A DNA stretch of 64,000 nt from Adenanthera pavonina (lineage: Eukaryota > Streptophyta > Magnoliopsida > Fabales > Fabaceae), in contig JAIVEN010000012.1 in the NCBI GenBank assembly GCA_026686845.1, forward strand, positions 29,328,501-29,392,500, written 5' to 3'. This document shows positions 31,810 to 45,300 of the stretch, one piece after another. Below the pieces are notes generated by a model. The model worked only from the letters and a program-made list of their open reading frames with translations. It did not search any database and was not told the DNA's origin. The position numbers and the translations under genes were made by a program. How positions within the stretch are numbered: the first letter of the stretch is position 1; each line of letters opens with the position of its first letter.

Positions 31810-33072
31810 CTAATTTCGATCGTAACGGTGCCTGCTGTTGCTGTATTGGTGGCCCTTGTTATTTCCACCATTAGCTGCGCCTTCTTTCTTTTGAGGGGAG
31901 GAGAAAAGTTGGCCGAACCCAAATACTGAACCGGATTTTGAAGATCCCCTCAGTGAACAAACCGGAACATTCAGAACCGGAGCTACCCTTACATTGGCCG
32001 AGTATGATCGCTCCATTCCTCTGTGTTTGAACCTGGGTCCACCATTGAAGCTACTGGGGCTACTCGAGCTTCGTTCCAAGCTCTGAAACACTATCTTCCC
32101 AGACGAGTTCATTCTGGGACTGTCCACGGACACTCCCCTGCTGCCAACCCCACCGGATTCCCCTGGAGCTCGGCGTATCGGGCTCCTCCCAACCCGATTA
32201 CCTGGTGGATGATCCACCAATGGTCTTTGGTTATTATCAAACGAGCCTGCCCTTGGCTTTACGAATCTCATTTTTGGTTGAGCTGGATTCGGGTTCCGGT
32301 GGAGGGAAATCGGGTTCGGGTTAGGCTTATCTGAATCAGCCGACAGACTAGGGAAATCTTCGTGGTCCTGGCCGGAGGATGAAGATGAAAGAGAAAGACG
32401 TGAAGATATCGAAACAGACTCGCAGTCTGAGTCCTTCAACAATGGAAGACTCAAAGAAGCGTTGTCCAAGTTGGAAGTAGACGACCTTGAGCTCCGGTGA
32501 AGAAAATGTTTCAAGGATTTGTTAGTATAAGAAGACGACGACGTCGCTTTCTGCATCTCACTCTTGACAGCATTAGAATTTTGATACAACTTCTTCAGCC
32601 CCAGAAGCTCCTTCCAGCGGCTCGAACACCTCGGAGCCTTCGGAGAGAACAAGTAAGGGTCCCTACCGGAAATATCAGTTACGCGACCAGCCTTAGCCGT
32701 ATCCGGTGACCTCACCTCCGGCAAAGTCGACTCGTTTGAGGAAGAAGGTTTAACCGCAGAGAGTTGAAGCGGCACGAGCTTCCCATCGGAGAAAAGCTCA
32801 TCAGCCGGGAGCATGGCGACTGGATCTTCAAGCCGAAACTCGAAATCTCCGGTTGAAGGTTCTGGATCTGGCTTGTCAGGCGGATCCGAAGGCTGCTTCA
32901 CGGAATGCTCTGATATAACTCCAGGAAGCTTCGACGAGTCACTACCTCCGCGCGACTCACGGCTGAATGAAACTCGAGGGCTCAAGCATCCGTACGACGT
33001 GAACTTCGCCGGCGGACAGTCAAGGAAGTTCTCCGGCGACACTCCGATGTTATTGACGCAAGCCGAAGCCAT
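31810..33072 (-). CDS. Uncharacterised plant protein, MAKR/DUF1645-like, 420 aa, intronless
   Basis: A single open frame runs from ATG at 33072 to TAG at 31810. Its GC content and codon use are much higher than the AT-rich flanks, supporting a real gene. The N-terminus is MASACVNNIGVSPENF. At about residues 77-102, FEFRL, then MLPADELFSDGKLVPL, resembles the ADELF..G.I.PL motif of plant membrane-associated kinase regulator (MAKR) and DUF1645 proteins. At 143-162 it has SPKAPRCSSRWKELLGLKKL. The middle is Ser-rich (SISSRLSLSSSSS), with Arg-rich RFVKPRAGSFD and ERSYSANVRVAPVLNVPVC. There are no membrane segments or catalytic domain. This looks like a disordered, phosphorylatable signalling adaptor. 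The family link is a motif-level inference and the molecular function is unknown. Confidence 0.85.
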   Translation of the reverse strand: MASACVNNIGVSPENFLDCPPAKFTSYGCLSPRVSFSRESRGGSDSSKLPGVISEHSVKQPSDPPDKPDPEPSTGDFEFRLEDPVAMLPADELFSDGKLVPLQLSAVKPSSSNESTLPEVRSPDTAKAGRVTDISGRDPYLFSPKAPRCSSRWKELLGLKKLYQNSNAVKSEMQKATSSSSYTNKSLKHFLHRSSRSSTSNLDNASLSLPLLKDSDCESVSISSRLSLSSSSSGQDHEDFPSLSADSDKPNPNPISLHRNPNPAQPKMRFVKPRAGSFDNNQRPLVDHPPGNRVGRSPIRRAPGESGGVGSRGVSVDSPRMNSSGKIVFQSLERSSSSPSSFNGGPRFKHRGMERSYSANVRVAPVLNVPVCSLRGSSKSGSVFGFGQLFSSPQKKEGAANGGNNKGHQYSNSRHRYDRN

Positions 33073-33312
33073 TACTGTAGATCATGAACTGCTGGAAACT
33101 CTCAAAACCCCAAAGAGTAGAAAAAGACGGCTGCACCTAAAGCAAAGCAATGGAGAGCGCAGCAGAGCGAAACAGTGTTACCGTTACTACGAGGGAGGGA
33201 TCTAGTGCGGTGTGTTTACGGTGGGGAGCTTCTGCCACGCTAGGGTTTGCTGGTAGAGTGCATACAGTTCAGTGTTTGCTGCGCTGTGCACTGCCATGGC
33301 ACTATGATCTAC

Positions 33313-33320
33313 TTATATAA
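33313..33320 (-). promoter_or_regulatory. Candidate TATA box for the 420-aa gene
   Basis: TTATATAA lies about 240 bp upstream of the minus-strand ATG at 33072, within GC-richer leader-like DNA. A start site about 30 bp downstream (near 33285) would give a 5' UTR of roughly 210 nt. Support is positional only. Confidence 0.45.
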
Positions 33321-34038
33321 CAGTGGTGAAACCAGCTAGCTACATGGAGACTGGCTAGGGTCAGGTGTCTCTCTCTTCACACTTTTGTCCTTTTTCTTTT
33401 TCTGAAAAGTAAAAAACATTATTTCTAAATATGGCCCAAAAATCTTAAATCTCAAATCTGAAAAACTTATCGAAGATTTGGTAATTAACTAAACAAGATT
33501 TTCTATATTTATGTATTTATATATTAAATTAAAAACATATTAAAAAATATGAAGTCTGCTTTTAGTATAAAATTTATAATAAATTATATTATTTATTATT
33601 TATAAATCATAAATATGGTTCATAAAAAAAAAAATATTACAAACACATTTAACTTTTTACTATCCCTCTTAATGATATCTATATGTATAACGATTCAATT
33701 TATAATTAAGTTGCCTATGCAAAATAGAAAATTCTCCGAAAAATGATTTTGACAAAAGAAGATGTTTGACGTCTCTTAGAACGTGTAAAGATTCGAAAAC
33801 ATTTTTCCATTGTTTTTTAGATTTTAAATTATGAAATAATAAAACAAAAATATATTACCAATTTCGTACTAATAAGTTACATTAATATAAAATATAAAAA
33901 ATATAGGAAAGTATCCTATTTATAAATATGAATACTATTTATATAAATTTTAAAATTTTAAAATTATTTTAATAATATTTTTTAAATAATTAACTCAAGT
34001 TCGCTCACGAAGCACATTTGGGCTTGGGCATTACTTAG
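33321..34038. other. AT-rich intergenic DNA
   Basis: Poly-A/T rich with no recognisable coding or repeat structure beyond simple A/T runs. Confidence 0.5.
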
Positions 34039-34420
34039 TGTCTATTTGGATGGAAGTCACAAGTACTCGTGATCAAATAACTGTGATCAAATAACTGATT
34101 ATGTAGATAGGGTAGTAAATGAAAGTTACTTTTTAATAAGTATTTATGGTTTAAATAAGTGTTTATGAAAGAAATTAATTTTTTTAATTTATGATAATCA
34201 TTTATTCTTTCATAATTACTTGTTTCACTTTTCATTCATATTATCCACTCAATAATCACTTAAATCCCCAATATTCAAACACTTTTTTTTTCAAAATTAC
34301 TTATAGGGTAAAAATATTCAAACACAAATCACTTTTAATATAATTATTTATTTTTATAATTTATTATGAATAAACATTTATTTTTATAATTACTTATACA
34401 TAAACTAATCCAAATACACA
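34039..34420. mobile_element. MITE-like element with 13-bp terminal inverted repeats
   Basis: It starts TGTCTATTTGGAT and ends ATCCAAATACACA, a 13-bp inverted pair with one mismatch. The 382-bp interior is AT-rich with repeated AATTACTT / AAGTAATT-type phrases and no coding capacity. Flanking bases do not show an obvious target duplication, so the superfamily is open (hAT-like termini are possible). Confidence 0.5.
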
Positions 34421-34549
34421 ATTTCTCTAGTTATAGGGCTAGTTCACGCGGTAAGAGAGTGAAGGGTCCTGCTATTACCCATTTATCCATATCAAGCATT
34501 ACTTTTATATTTAGTTTTCATTAAGTTTTGTACGCCCCTTGGATTACCT

Positions 34550-34697
34550 TTTTTATAAAATGTCTATTAAAATAATCACAGTTTATAAAAATGAAGTTTG
34601 GATAAAAATATATAAGTTTACTATAAATATATTTAAATAAAAAAATAATGATTAAAAATCATGATTTAATTTACCTAGTAAACCAACCAGACCCTAA
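34550..34697 (-). mobile_element. MITE-like element, copy 2 (inverted relative to 26577-26745)
   Basis: Reverse complement of the element at 26577, including TTTGGATAAAA, AATAATGATTA and CATGATTTAATTT. It ends CCAACCAGACCCTAAAAT, whose reverse complement GGGTCTGGTTGGTTTA is a plausible terminal repeat. Confidence 0.6.
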
Positions 34698-34876
34698 AAT
34701 ATTTCTGCACCCCCACACATAACTTTATAAAAAAAATACTCTTTTTTTCTTTTGAGCTTATTTATGGTTTAGGATTTAGTTATTTATGATTTAGGATTAG
34801 CATCTAGTGACTTTGAATCACAGTGTTGAGCATGGTGTGTGCACATGTCATTGTTTCTATTATCTTATCTTTCATG

Positions 34877-34878
<2 letters not shown>

Positions 34879-34908
<30 letters not shown>
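34879..34908. repeat. (AAT)10 microsatellite
   Basis: An uninterrupted run of about ten AAT/ATA triplets. Confidence 0.9.
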
Positions 34909-34909
<1 letters not shown>

Positions 34910-35399
34910 GGTTTGAACATACTACCACTTCCTAGTTAATCAGATTTCTGGTAATTAAATTACGCTTTTTGTTCAAATTATGTTGGTTTATTCAAAATTA
35001 GTTTAACCAGTATATTAGTAAGGGTAAAATACCCTTTTGTGCTTCGTAATTTGTTTAACCAGTATATTCAAGTGTAGCATGGTTTGAAAGATTGCATTTT
35101 ATTGGTTCATGGTTTAACACTAGTGTTTCATTTGGTTAGTGTTAAGAGTAAGCATAAATTCAATGACCTGATCAGCCTAATCCAATCCAGCACTCATTTA
35201 AGTTCAAAGTTTTTCTTTTCTTAGAGCATCTGGTATCAAGTTTGACTGGACCGCAAAGGTTGGATTGATTTGTATTTTATGAAACCTAACCAATGGAACA
35301 TTGGATTAACCTCAAACATTCTTGGGTCATCTTTGAGACGGGCCTTGAGTTAGGTAAATCCTTCGTTTAGTATAATCCTTGGACACCCTAATTAAAACT

Positions 35400-35600
35400 T
35401 ACCTACTCCCTCTAATCTTTAATATAAAATCTTAAATATAGTTAAAATTAATTAATTATTTCAATTTTACTAAAAATTACAATATTTTTCTAAAATTATC
35501 ATTATTTAATTTCTGTCTCTATTTGAGATATATTAAATGGGGATATTTTTTGGATATATATAATAAATACTACCTCATATATTATAAAGAGTCCTAGATT
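35400..35600. mobile_element. Degraded Stowaway-like MITE
   Basis: TACTCCCTCTAATCTTTAATAT at the left resembles the Stowaway terminus. The right side (CTACCTCATATATTATAAAG, near 35570) reads as another left-type terminus, so either two elements adjoin or the first is truncated. Confidence 0.35.
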
Positions 35601-38600
35601 TATAATCAGAACAAAATGTTGAATAAAGTATTTTATTACTTACATACTTCAAACTAAGGCCACCATTTGCACTGAACTTAATATAAGTCACATTATTCAT
35701 GGTATGCAAACTTCCTACAACTTACATATTTATGATGATTTTTCTTCAAATAGATTCTTGATAGTTGAGAACTTAGTATAAAAGTAAGAAATAATGTTTA
35801 TTAACACAAAATAAATTATCAAGGATATCATATATAAAGTCCTGGATAATTGGTTTTATATCTCTGTTCTTTATTCTCTTGTCGTCAACTTTCGCTGAGG
35901 TGCTCATATTTTCCTTTTTTCAGCTTCAGCTTCAATTTGGGTTCTTGGGGAGCGTTTGGAGATAAGATAAGGATTCTATTTTCAAGAAAAACGTTGAAAA
36001 GATTATGTTGCGAGCACTAAATTTAAATATATGGCTGAATAAAAGAATTTTGATCTTTTCTGCGTACAAAATTTAAAACTTATGCACAAAAATAAATTCA
36101 AACAATATTAGGGGCCAACGAAGCTAAAGATGTATGAATTGTTTCTGAGTTGAAGATGCATAAAAAAAAAAAAAAAGAACAGCATTGAAGATGTAGCATG
36201 TCCTGAATAATATAGGTTTGGAGACAACCAAATATAATGATACATATGAAGCCAAGAAAGCAAACAGCTACAAAGCAAAATATCTCTGCCTTTTAGTGAA
36301 CATTTAGTAGACAATATACCGACATCTTTTTGTCTCTAAATTTATGGCTTCTTCTTCATTTTGTAAAGAATGATGGTGTTAGAACAATATAATACATACT
36401 TCATCTGTCCTAAAGCCAAAATCATTTAAAGCTTTTATAGGCAAAAATTGATCATTCCCTTTTATAGGCAAAAATTGATCATTCCTCCAGAATCAATAAT
36501 ACCAAGTTTCAATTCATTTCTTCACTTTGATGTTCCTTTTTTCGGAATCTGTCCTGCCTTGTCAATGTGGGAGTGGGACTTTGTGTTTTTGCATTTCTTC
36601 ACTGTTTGTTCAAGTGCTGGATAGAGGGCTTGAGATAGTTGGCCGGGGTGCATGGGAATGAAGAACAGTGATAGAGAAATGACAATGAAAGAAAATGATA
36701 CGCAAAAATATTGAATGGGGAAATTAAATAGATGTGAGAGGAGTGGAGATTTTTCGAGATTAATCATAGCACAAGGACGATGCACAAATATTAAAAGGAA
36801 AAATAGACTAGAGATTTTATATTATTTAGTGAATTAGTGAATCGATTTTACTTGTTAAATTAGCGCTATTGTTTCAATTTAATTTTGTTATAATTCAAGG
36901 ACGACAACTTTTTTCCTGGTCAGAAGAAGGACAACTTTCTTTCTTTTTAGTTTTTTTATTCATACAAATCCACTGAAATTCGCTTCACAAGCCAACAAGG
37001 GTTTTCGGCTTTAATTAATTATCACTTTTTCAAGCCAATAATTACCTAAAATCATCAATATCAACATATAAAAAAATTATTAAAAAATGCACTATTCATT
37101 TGTCATGATCATTATGACTCAACTTTGACTTCATGTAAATCCTGGAAGCCCACTTCAAATGACATCAAATTAAAATACCATAATTTTTTCGTAAAAAAAC
37201 CCCATAATTTTGTCCTGAGTCATGTAATGCCAGACATGTTATGTTATGAGAATCAGTTAATTTAATCAGAAAATTGATGAATCAACCTTTAGATTGGTTT
37301 GATACAACCATTAATGTTACCATTTTGAGAATAAATCAAATTTTGATAAAATCAATCAAACTCAAGATAAATTAAAAAATGAGCAAACTAACAAGTCAAA
37401 CAACTCCGATTTTATTTTTGTTTTAAATTGTGATTCTACACCACGCTGTTAGTGTTTTAACTTTTACGTTTTCTATGAATAAACTTGAGGTCTAAACTTC
37501 GAGTATTGCTCGTTCATCATCATTTCTGAGATGTCACGGTTCCAGCCTCTATTCTTTATAAGATTTGAATTGTAGCTTTTAAATGTTATATCTCCTGTAT
37601 ATAAATTATGAAAATTAAAAGGCATTACGTTAAGAAACCACAAAATGCTTGATTTAATTACAAGGGATTATATCAGTTTAATCAAATGTTTTAAGTTTAA
37701 GTCTTGAAAATACAACTGGATATTAGTTTGAATTTTAATAAATTTTTTAATTAAAGTGAATAAATCTAAAATATCAAATGCCCTGTAAGAAAAAAAATTA
37801 TGTTAAGAAACTTAAAATTTAACTGTAATATCCAGGTCTTTCATATTGTAACTCCATGAAGTCAATAAGGTATTGAAAAAAATAATTGAAAATATTCTTA
37901 TTCTTATTCTTATTATTATTTGTTTTTTTGCTAGGTGAAGAGATTCATATTCATTCACGACAAAATTCAAATATTTTAATTCTATTGAATTGAATAATTT
38001 AAACTTTTAAGATCTTTTATTATAAATTTGTAAAGCTGTGGTCTATAGGTGGATGGAATATTTTCTCTCCCTCAATAATTTCCCCCCTCTTTTTATACTT
38101 TTCTTTTTCTGATTTTGTTGGCGCGGGTGTGTGCGTGGTCTGCGCTCTGTGAAAACGATTATTATGCCCATGTACGCACTACGCATTCATGAGACAGGGC
38201 GAGGAAACTGCCGTTCTCCCTACGAACCTTGCGTACGAGTCACTCCATGAAACATCTTCATTCTCGGCATTCTGTGAATGACTTTGTTGACCAGTCAACT
38301 CTTACTCCTTTTATACACTTTTCTTTTCCAATAAACTAAATATATTCCAAACAACGGGTGATGATTTTATTTATTTTTCGGCGCCATGGATATGGTTCAT
38401 CTTATCAAGTGAAGGATGATGGATAGAGTGATTAATTTATCTTTTAGGTAAAATGATTTTAATATGAGGTATCGAATAAAAGTTTGTTTTATAAGGATGA
38501 GCTTTTTATGTTTGTAATGATTAATTACAACGTTACATAAAAATATATAAGCTTATACATGTGGGTACAAATTTTTAAGCTGAGAAAAAAAGGATAAGCA

Positions 38601-39354
38601 CTTGTGGTGTCTAAACAATTTAACTAGAGTTTATGAACCGACACGAATAATACAATTCAGATATTTAGAAAATGGCAAAAATATTATTTAGAAATATTAG
38701 ATTGCATCCTATTGTACATGAAATATATGTTAATCCCATGGAATTCATGGTTAATATTATACATTTTCACCCTATATATTTATATATCACCGTATAACAA
38801 TCTTTCACGACAAATGTAGCTTTTCCGTGGGAACAAAGCATGCATTCAACAAAGGAAAGTTCGAAAAATTTCGTAAAACTCACTAGTGTAGCAACGTGTA
38901 TTTATTTTAAGAAAACAAAAATTATTAAAGTATAATATATATAAAAAATTATCTTTCATTTTGAATACCAGTGATACCAAATTGATATTTATTTAGAAGT
39001 TCAAAATCTTTAGTTAAAATGTGCTTCGTGAAGATTTATGATTTACCTTTGAATTTCAGAAAAAATTACGTAGCTCTTTTATGAAAAAAGGGTTGATAAT
39101 TAAAATAATAATTTACCCGATGGCAATAACTATTAATTTACCCTTGATTATTGCCGCATCAACATACTGAATTACAGTTATGGCCAAAATAAAAAATAAA
39201 AATACCGAATTACAGAGGAAAGCCCTGTTCATAACCAATATTCATCTTCGGTTAAAAAAAAAAGTTTCATCTGGTTTTCGATAATCATCTCCTGATATAA
39301 TGAAACAAAAGCGCCTTCCCCCATTCATTTCGTTCTGAGAGTTCGTAGAGACCT
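35601..39354. other. Intergenic region upstream of the METTL25-type gene
   Basis: Mostly AT-rich with no gene recognised. A CpG-richer patch at about 38110-38260 stands out but has no coding frame. The promoter of the downstream gene should lie just before 39355, but no clear TATA box was found in the last 100 bp. Confidence 0.45.
36432..36485. repeat. 27-bp tandem duplication
   Basis: Two perfect adjacent copies of a 27-bp unit beginning CTTTTATAGGCAAAAATTGA occupy 36432-36458 and 36459-36485. Confidence 0.85.
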
Positions 39355-42300
39355 ATGGCGATGGCTGGGGAGTGCCAATACTCGTGCCAGACTGCAAGCG
39401 ATACTCTCGCATGGATTCACGCCATCATCGACTTCATCATCCCCTACACCTTCTTAATCAATGCTCATGTCGTCAATTTCTTCAAGGTTCTTGTCAATTA
39501 CTCTTCCCACTCCAAACCTTTATTCGTCTGCTACGAAAATGTTGGAAACTGCATTTGTCTATATTAGGCTCATATAGAAAGCTTGCTTGCTAGCTCACTG
39601 TTAGTTTTGCTAAGTTGCTTCTAAAATTCTATGGTCTGGACGGACAATGAACCGATCAATGTGAAAATAATAGCTACTGATAATGTTTAATTCATTTCAG
39701 TGAAGGTAATAAATACTTTATTTTTTTTATGCTCTAATGCGATAAGAACGGTATCTTCATTATTGCTTGTTTATAGTTGTGGTTATAATCATATTTCAGG
39801 ATAGACTATGGGAGAATGTTGACACGGAATGGATCGATTGCCTGCGCGGAGAACCTATTAAAAATCTACTACTGATTCCTTCCGGAGTAGTACAGGTTAG
39901 ATTATATATATATATTCTTGTTGCTGATCTTATTTCGATATTGTAGTTTCAGACATTTGAAATCGACATTTGCCAAAGCACCTCCCTCGTCCACTTAATT
40001 GGTGGACTCTGATGAGGCAGATGCTTGGACTGCAATAATTCAATGGAATTTATATGTACTTATTGTTACCATGTTTCTTCTTTCTTCTCAAATAAAGCTT
40101 TAGATTAGCATGGTCTTTGAATCCTCTAAATAAGTGAAAAACAGTCTATGCAATTTCATGTGAACTATCTGATAGGAGTTATATCTTCTCTGCCTTTGAG
40201 TGAAAACTGAGCAATCATCATTCAATGCGTGGAGAGGAACTCCGCTAATTGTTGCTCCTCTTGTTTCACAGTGGTATGGAATGAGATGGGATGTATATAT
40301 GTGTGTGCGCGCTAATAAAGTCTGTACTTCTGGTATTGTTTATTTAGCTCTATCAGGGTGTTTATCAAAGTCTAAAAACCAGCCAGGTACAGAGTAGCCT
40401 GTTCTAAAACCCAGTGTTTGTTAATCACTAAATTCTAGAATTCTTGGTTCTTATATCATTACTTATTTAGTCAATATCAGATTAAACAATTTCCTATAAA
40501 AAATTGCTTCTTATTTGACAACTTTTTATTTAAACTGAAATTTTCGTCATTTCTCTCCTTCAGAAATAATTCACTAAAAATATATATGGTATCAAACTTG
40601 TTTAAAACAGAGTTTAGGACAAAGCAAGTATAATTGGATGTTATTTAAAATAAATATAGACTTGCAAAATTTAAGTGCTTTTGAACCAATTCTGTTATTT
40701 GCCAAACTTTTCTTAGATTCAGCTACATGTCTCTTGATTGTGAATTTTTTTTTTGGGGAAATATTATCATGTCCTTGAGTGTGCTTTCTTTGTTCCTCTA
40801 GTTGATCCAAATTTCTGTCTTGGAAGGATCTGTGGGCAGGGTATGCTCTTTTTTCTTTGAGGTCTTTCCCGGTCTTAATTGCACTCCTGTATGTACTGTC
40901 CACTCTTCAGTTCTCAAAAGGTTCTAACATATCTTGAATTATCTATTTTTGTGAAATCTAAATAATATGGAAGCTTCTGTCCTATATTCCAGCTTGGTTT
41001 GCTAGTTTCTTTGTGGTTTTATTCCCATATGCATAAAAAAGGATTTGGATTTTGGATCTTGCCACGTGCAATTTTGAAAATATTTTCTATTTTATTATTT
41101 TATCCAGATGGCTTTAATTTCTTCTCAGTCTTCTTTAGAAAACTGATTCTTTACAAGGTTTAATATTTCAATATGACCTGTTACTTACTTGGATTATATT
41201 TGTGCATTATGTGTTTTGGTAGTTCTGATAGCGTCTTTCATTTTATTTATATTGATTGCTTGTTTGGTGCATTTGACAAATGGTCTATGCCTCTTTGGCA
41301 ATGTCAGTGAGCCTTGGGCATGCCCTGCAAATCTGGAATAATTTTTTGGGGTCCATTATGGAGGTTCAGGGAGAAGTAAGGAGTGAAAGGCTTTGTCTCA
41401 CTGTGCTTGGTCTGTTGCTATTTGGTTTCTCTAATTGAACAACAATGCTACAAATTTTAAGCTGAAGCTCTTGTCCTTGCCACTTTCATGGGTTTAAATA
41501 ATATATGTGGCTATTATGGTATTTAGGCAATGATTATTTGTAGTTTTCATTTGAAAGATACATGGCAAGAATGTTGTTGAAGTTTTTCCAATTCTTGTGA
41601 GTCCTCTGTCATCGTTTTGCTTTATTAGGAGGATACCTTATGCTTCGATTTTGCATGCTTCTGTTCATTTTCATTGATGACGTTTCCCCTTGATAAATTC
41701 AATGATCACAGGAGCACTGGCCTACTTCTTTGAAGTTTTTCATCCTAAAATTGCAGTCTATGGTTCTTCATCGAGAACAAGCAGACATACAGACGGTATG
41801 TAATCTTCTCGTGGTCATTTCCCCCTTGTTTCAATATCTTCACAAGATCTTGTTGATTATGTTTCAACGAATTACAAAGTAGCTGATTGATATTAATTTC
41901 ACCTGTATGATCTGTGCTTATACATACTGTCATATTTTTCTTCATTAAATTTTAGAGTACATTGCACAAACTTCTCCTAAATTTTGTTGAAACATTGGCC
42001 TTCCCTCTATTTTCAAAAAACATATAGACCTCCCACAAAACAAAAAATTGTTCTACACTTTAGTCCTATTTTAATTTCTTGACTAAAATATGTTCATTAA
42101 CCTAAATACATTTTTGTGGTTAAATTTATAGAAAGAAATCTCCTCTTTTTTATTTTTATTTGTGCATATTTTAAAAAAATGTATTCTTTTTTACATTTGT
42201 TTTTGCTTTTTTTTTTGGTTTTTGATGAAGAAAGGAGGGTTAAAGCCCGAAAGGAAAACTAATTACATCACAGGGGATAAAGATCCCAGTCTATCTTATT

Positions 42301-45300
42301 GCACTAAAGATTGAACACATATTTATGCGTAATTTTTATACAAGAAATATTTGTATATTTAGTTTAATGGAGGGTATTTTAGTCAAACAATTCAAAATAA
42401 AAGGGAGATCTATGTAATTTTAGCAAGACTCAAGGGAGGTTGTATGATTTTCCTTGTATTTTAAATGCTCCTAAATCCAACAACCTGGTTACAGTTGGGT
42501 GTTGGCATATACATGATGCTAGAGATTGTTTTCACATGAAAACTGCTGTCTTGAACAATTTAACCATCAAATAAATCCAAGTAGACTACTTTAGATTGAA
42601 TTTTCTCGTACCTTTTATTCTTACCTAAGATGAAAAAACAATAGGCAAACTGCTTAATAGCATATTGTCTGAACCCTCAGTCAAAAAGTGCTTCCTCCAA
42701 TTGATGGTCATCCATTTACTTCTTTGGTCAATTAATATGGTAAGAGTTGATGCTGGCCATTATATTTCCACTTGGCCTAGGGTTCATAACCATGTAAAGG
42801 GTTTTTATACATGATAATAAGTTAGACAACAGTGCTAGCCTTAGTACCATATTTTATGAGCCCTCAGACAAAGTATGCAATCTTCCAATATGTGTTCTTC
42901 CACTTGCTTCTTTGGTGGATTAATATGGTAAGAGATGATGATGGTTTTTATTTTTCCACCTGGCATTGGATTCATAATCACGTGAAGGAATTTTGTAAGT
43001 ATAATAAGTTAGATGTTTTGAAGACTTTGCTTATTCTTTCTTCTAAGAATATTTGTAATTAAATTCTTTCTTTGAGATTTTTAGAATGTGCACTCTTAGT
43101 TAATAGTCTTATTTATTGTTGCAGATATTGCCAAGCATGCAAATGACTTCACTTAACAGCGTTCTTGCTCAGGGCATGAATTTGAAGAAAAAACATGAAG
43201 TAGGTTACTGATCAGTGCATTTGTGTTCTTTATGATTTTACTAGATGTTGGTTTGAAACATTGAGAACATAGAATCTTTTACTTCTTGAGCAATGAATTT
43301 AGAAGCCTTAAATATTAATGAGAACAGAAATTCAAATGTGCAGGTAGAAGTTCTTTCTGCTGTTGTTAGTTCAATTGCAAACAGTGTGGGAGCTCATACC
43401 ATCATTGATGTTGGTGCTGGTCAGGTGTGGCTTCAATATCTTTTGCTTACATTTTATAGTTGTTTAAGGAAAGTGTTCTTTTAGGTTCATCAGGCCAGTG
43501 TTTTCTGGTATAAATAGGCCTTTATGACTAAATTGTGTCGGCTATCATATTATAATTTCTGATCGAGAGGTTTATTAACACTAGAAGTTCTGTATTCACC
43601 TAGCTATTTATGTCTCAAAGTTGTTTTAGTTTTAAATCTGTCTTCAAAATATTAAAGATTGCAGTTCATGCACTCACAGTGTGGATGAACTGCTCTGTTG
43701 GACCCAAGTGCTGATGCAGGAGCATGAGACTCATACCTGCTGGGTGTGAGACATGGAAAACTATTTTAATAGAGGATGTTTGCCCTCTTCTCAACTTGTT
43801 TTCAAGGAGTGGGTTTTCTTGTAGATCACTTTTCCTGTAGATGAGATGCTTCATTTTGTACTGCTTGACAAGTTGATCTAAGGAAATATTACATCATTAG
43901 AAGTTAATGTCTTCTTTGAAAGCCTAAGGGTGTAGCAATAAATCCCGTGAAGTAGAAAATGAAAGTCCATGTATTAGTTCAGTATAAAATAGGATTCAAT
44001 ATATTCATTGCTGTGTGCATATATTGCATTGTTGTTGGTCTTTGTTTATGAATATTTTCTGCTTCTTGTTTTATATTCTCCTCTTAGGGTTATCTTGCAC
44101 AAGTACTTTACTTTCAGTACCAGCATTCCGTTGTTGCAATTGATGCATGCTCTCATCATGGAAGTGTTACTGATGCACGAGCAGAACGAATAAAAAAGTA
44201 CTATGCAGCACAGATAAGAAAATCTGGGTATGTGTAATGCTCTATTATATCAAGACTACCTAATTTGCACTTAAAAGATATATAAGAAGAGCAGTGAACA
44301 TTTTTTATGTGAGGAATTTTTAGCACATATGTTTTCTAAATTGGATTTTTCATCTGTCTCTTTTCTTTCTGGCATGGCAGTAGACAAAAGTTATTGCAAT
44401 TGAACTATGACCTTGTAGATCTTGTTCAAATTTAATCTTATGGAACTTTCTCTACAATTATGATTGCAATTCTCTCTAATTTCTGTGTTTATTTGTTCAA
44501 GATCAGGTATACGAAGTTTAAAAGGACCAAAGACAATTACAAGTTGTGTATTGTCCACTGACATTTTGAAAAACTTGACTGAAACGTCTTTGCATGGAGA
44601 TGGCGATGACCAGTTCAGCTTAGAGGGAAAAAATCATGCAGATAATGGGAAACCCCATTGCCCCAAATATGCAAATGAAAGAACTATATCAGTTCTTGCT
44701 GGGCTTCATGCCTGTGGAGACCTTTCAGTCACTATACTGAAGTAAGTGCTACAGCAGGGTTTGAATTGAAGGCTCTTTTTTTCCCCCCAAATATAAATTA
44801 TATTAAACTGAAATAACGTAAATTTTTTAATGTCTATTATAGCTAGAGGAAGGAGTTGATGGAACTTGTTTCTCATAGGATTTCATTCTTGATTAATATC
44901 TGATTCTTTTTGTTGATCCTTACCCTCAGCGTTGAGTTTTCTAGTGTGTTTATTTATAGTATCAAACTTTGTTTTCTGTACGTGTAAATAATGACAAACA
45001 ACCTGATTGGCAGTACTACCATTGTTTCAATGTTCACATACAAACTGCTGAATTGTAATTCTTCCAGTTTCTTCATTTTTAGGACTTTTTTAGAGTGCAA
45101 AGAGGTGAAAGCTGTAGTAAGTATTGGTTGCTGTTACAATTTACTGTCTGAAGAAAGGTTTGGGGATGCTGGGTCTCAGTGTGGATATCCAATGAGTCAT
45201 ACTCTACGATCCAGTGGCTCATCACTTGGGAAAAGTGCACGTGATCTTGCTTGCCAGGTACAAGAACTTTTTGCCTCTCCTCTTTTTGCTTTGTAGTAGC

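Noticed and set aside
32023..33205. Plus-strand ORFs at 32023-32334, 32497-32709 and 32813-33205
   Set aside because: Antisense readings within or across the high-GC 420-aa minus-strand gene.
40200..40397. 65-codon ORF in intron 2 of the METTL25-type gene
   Set aside because: No motif; the coding exons before and after it join in phase without it.
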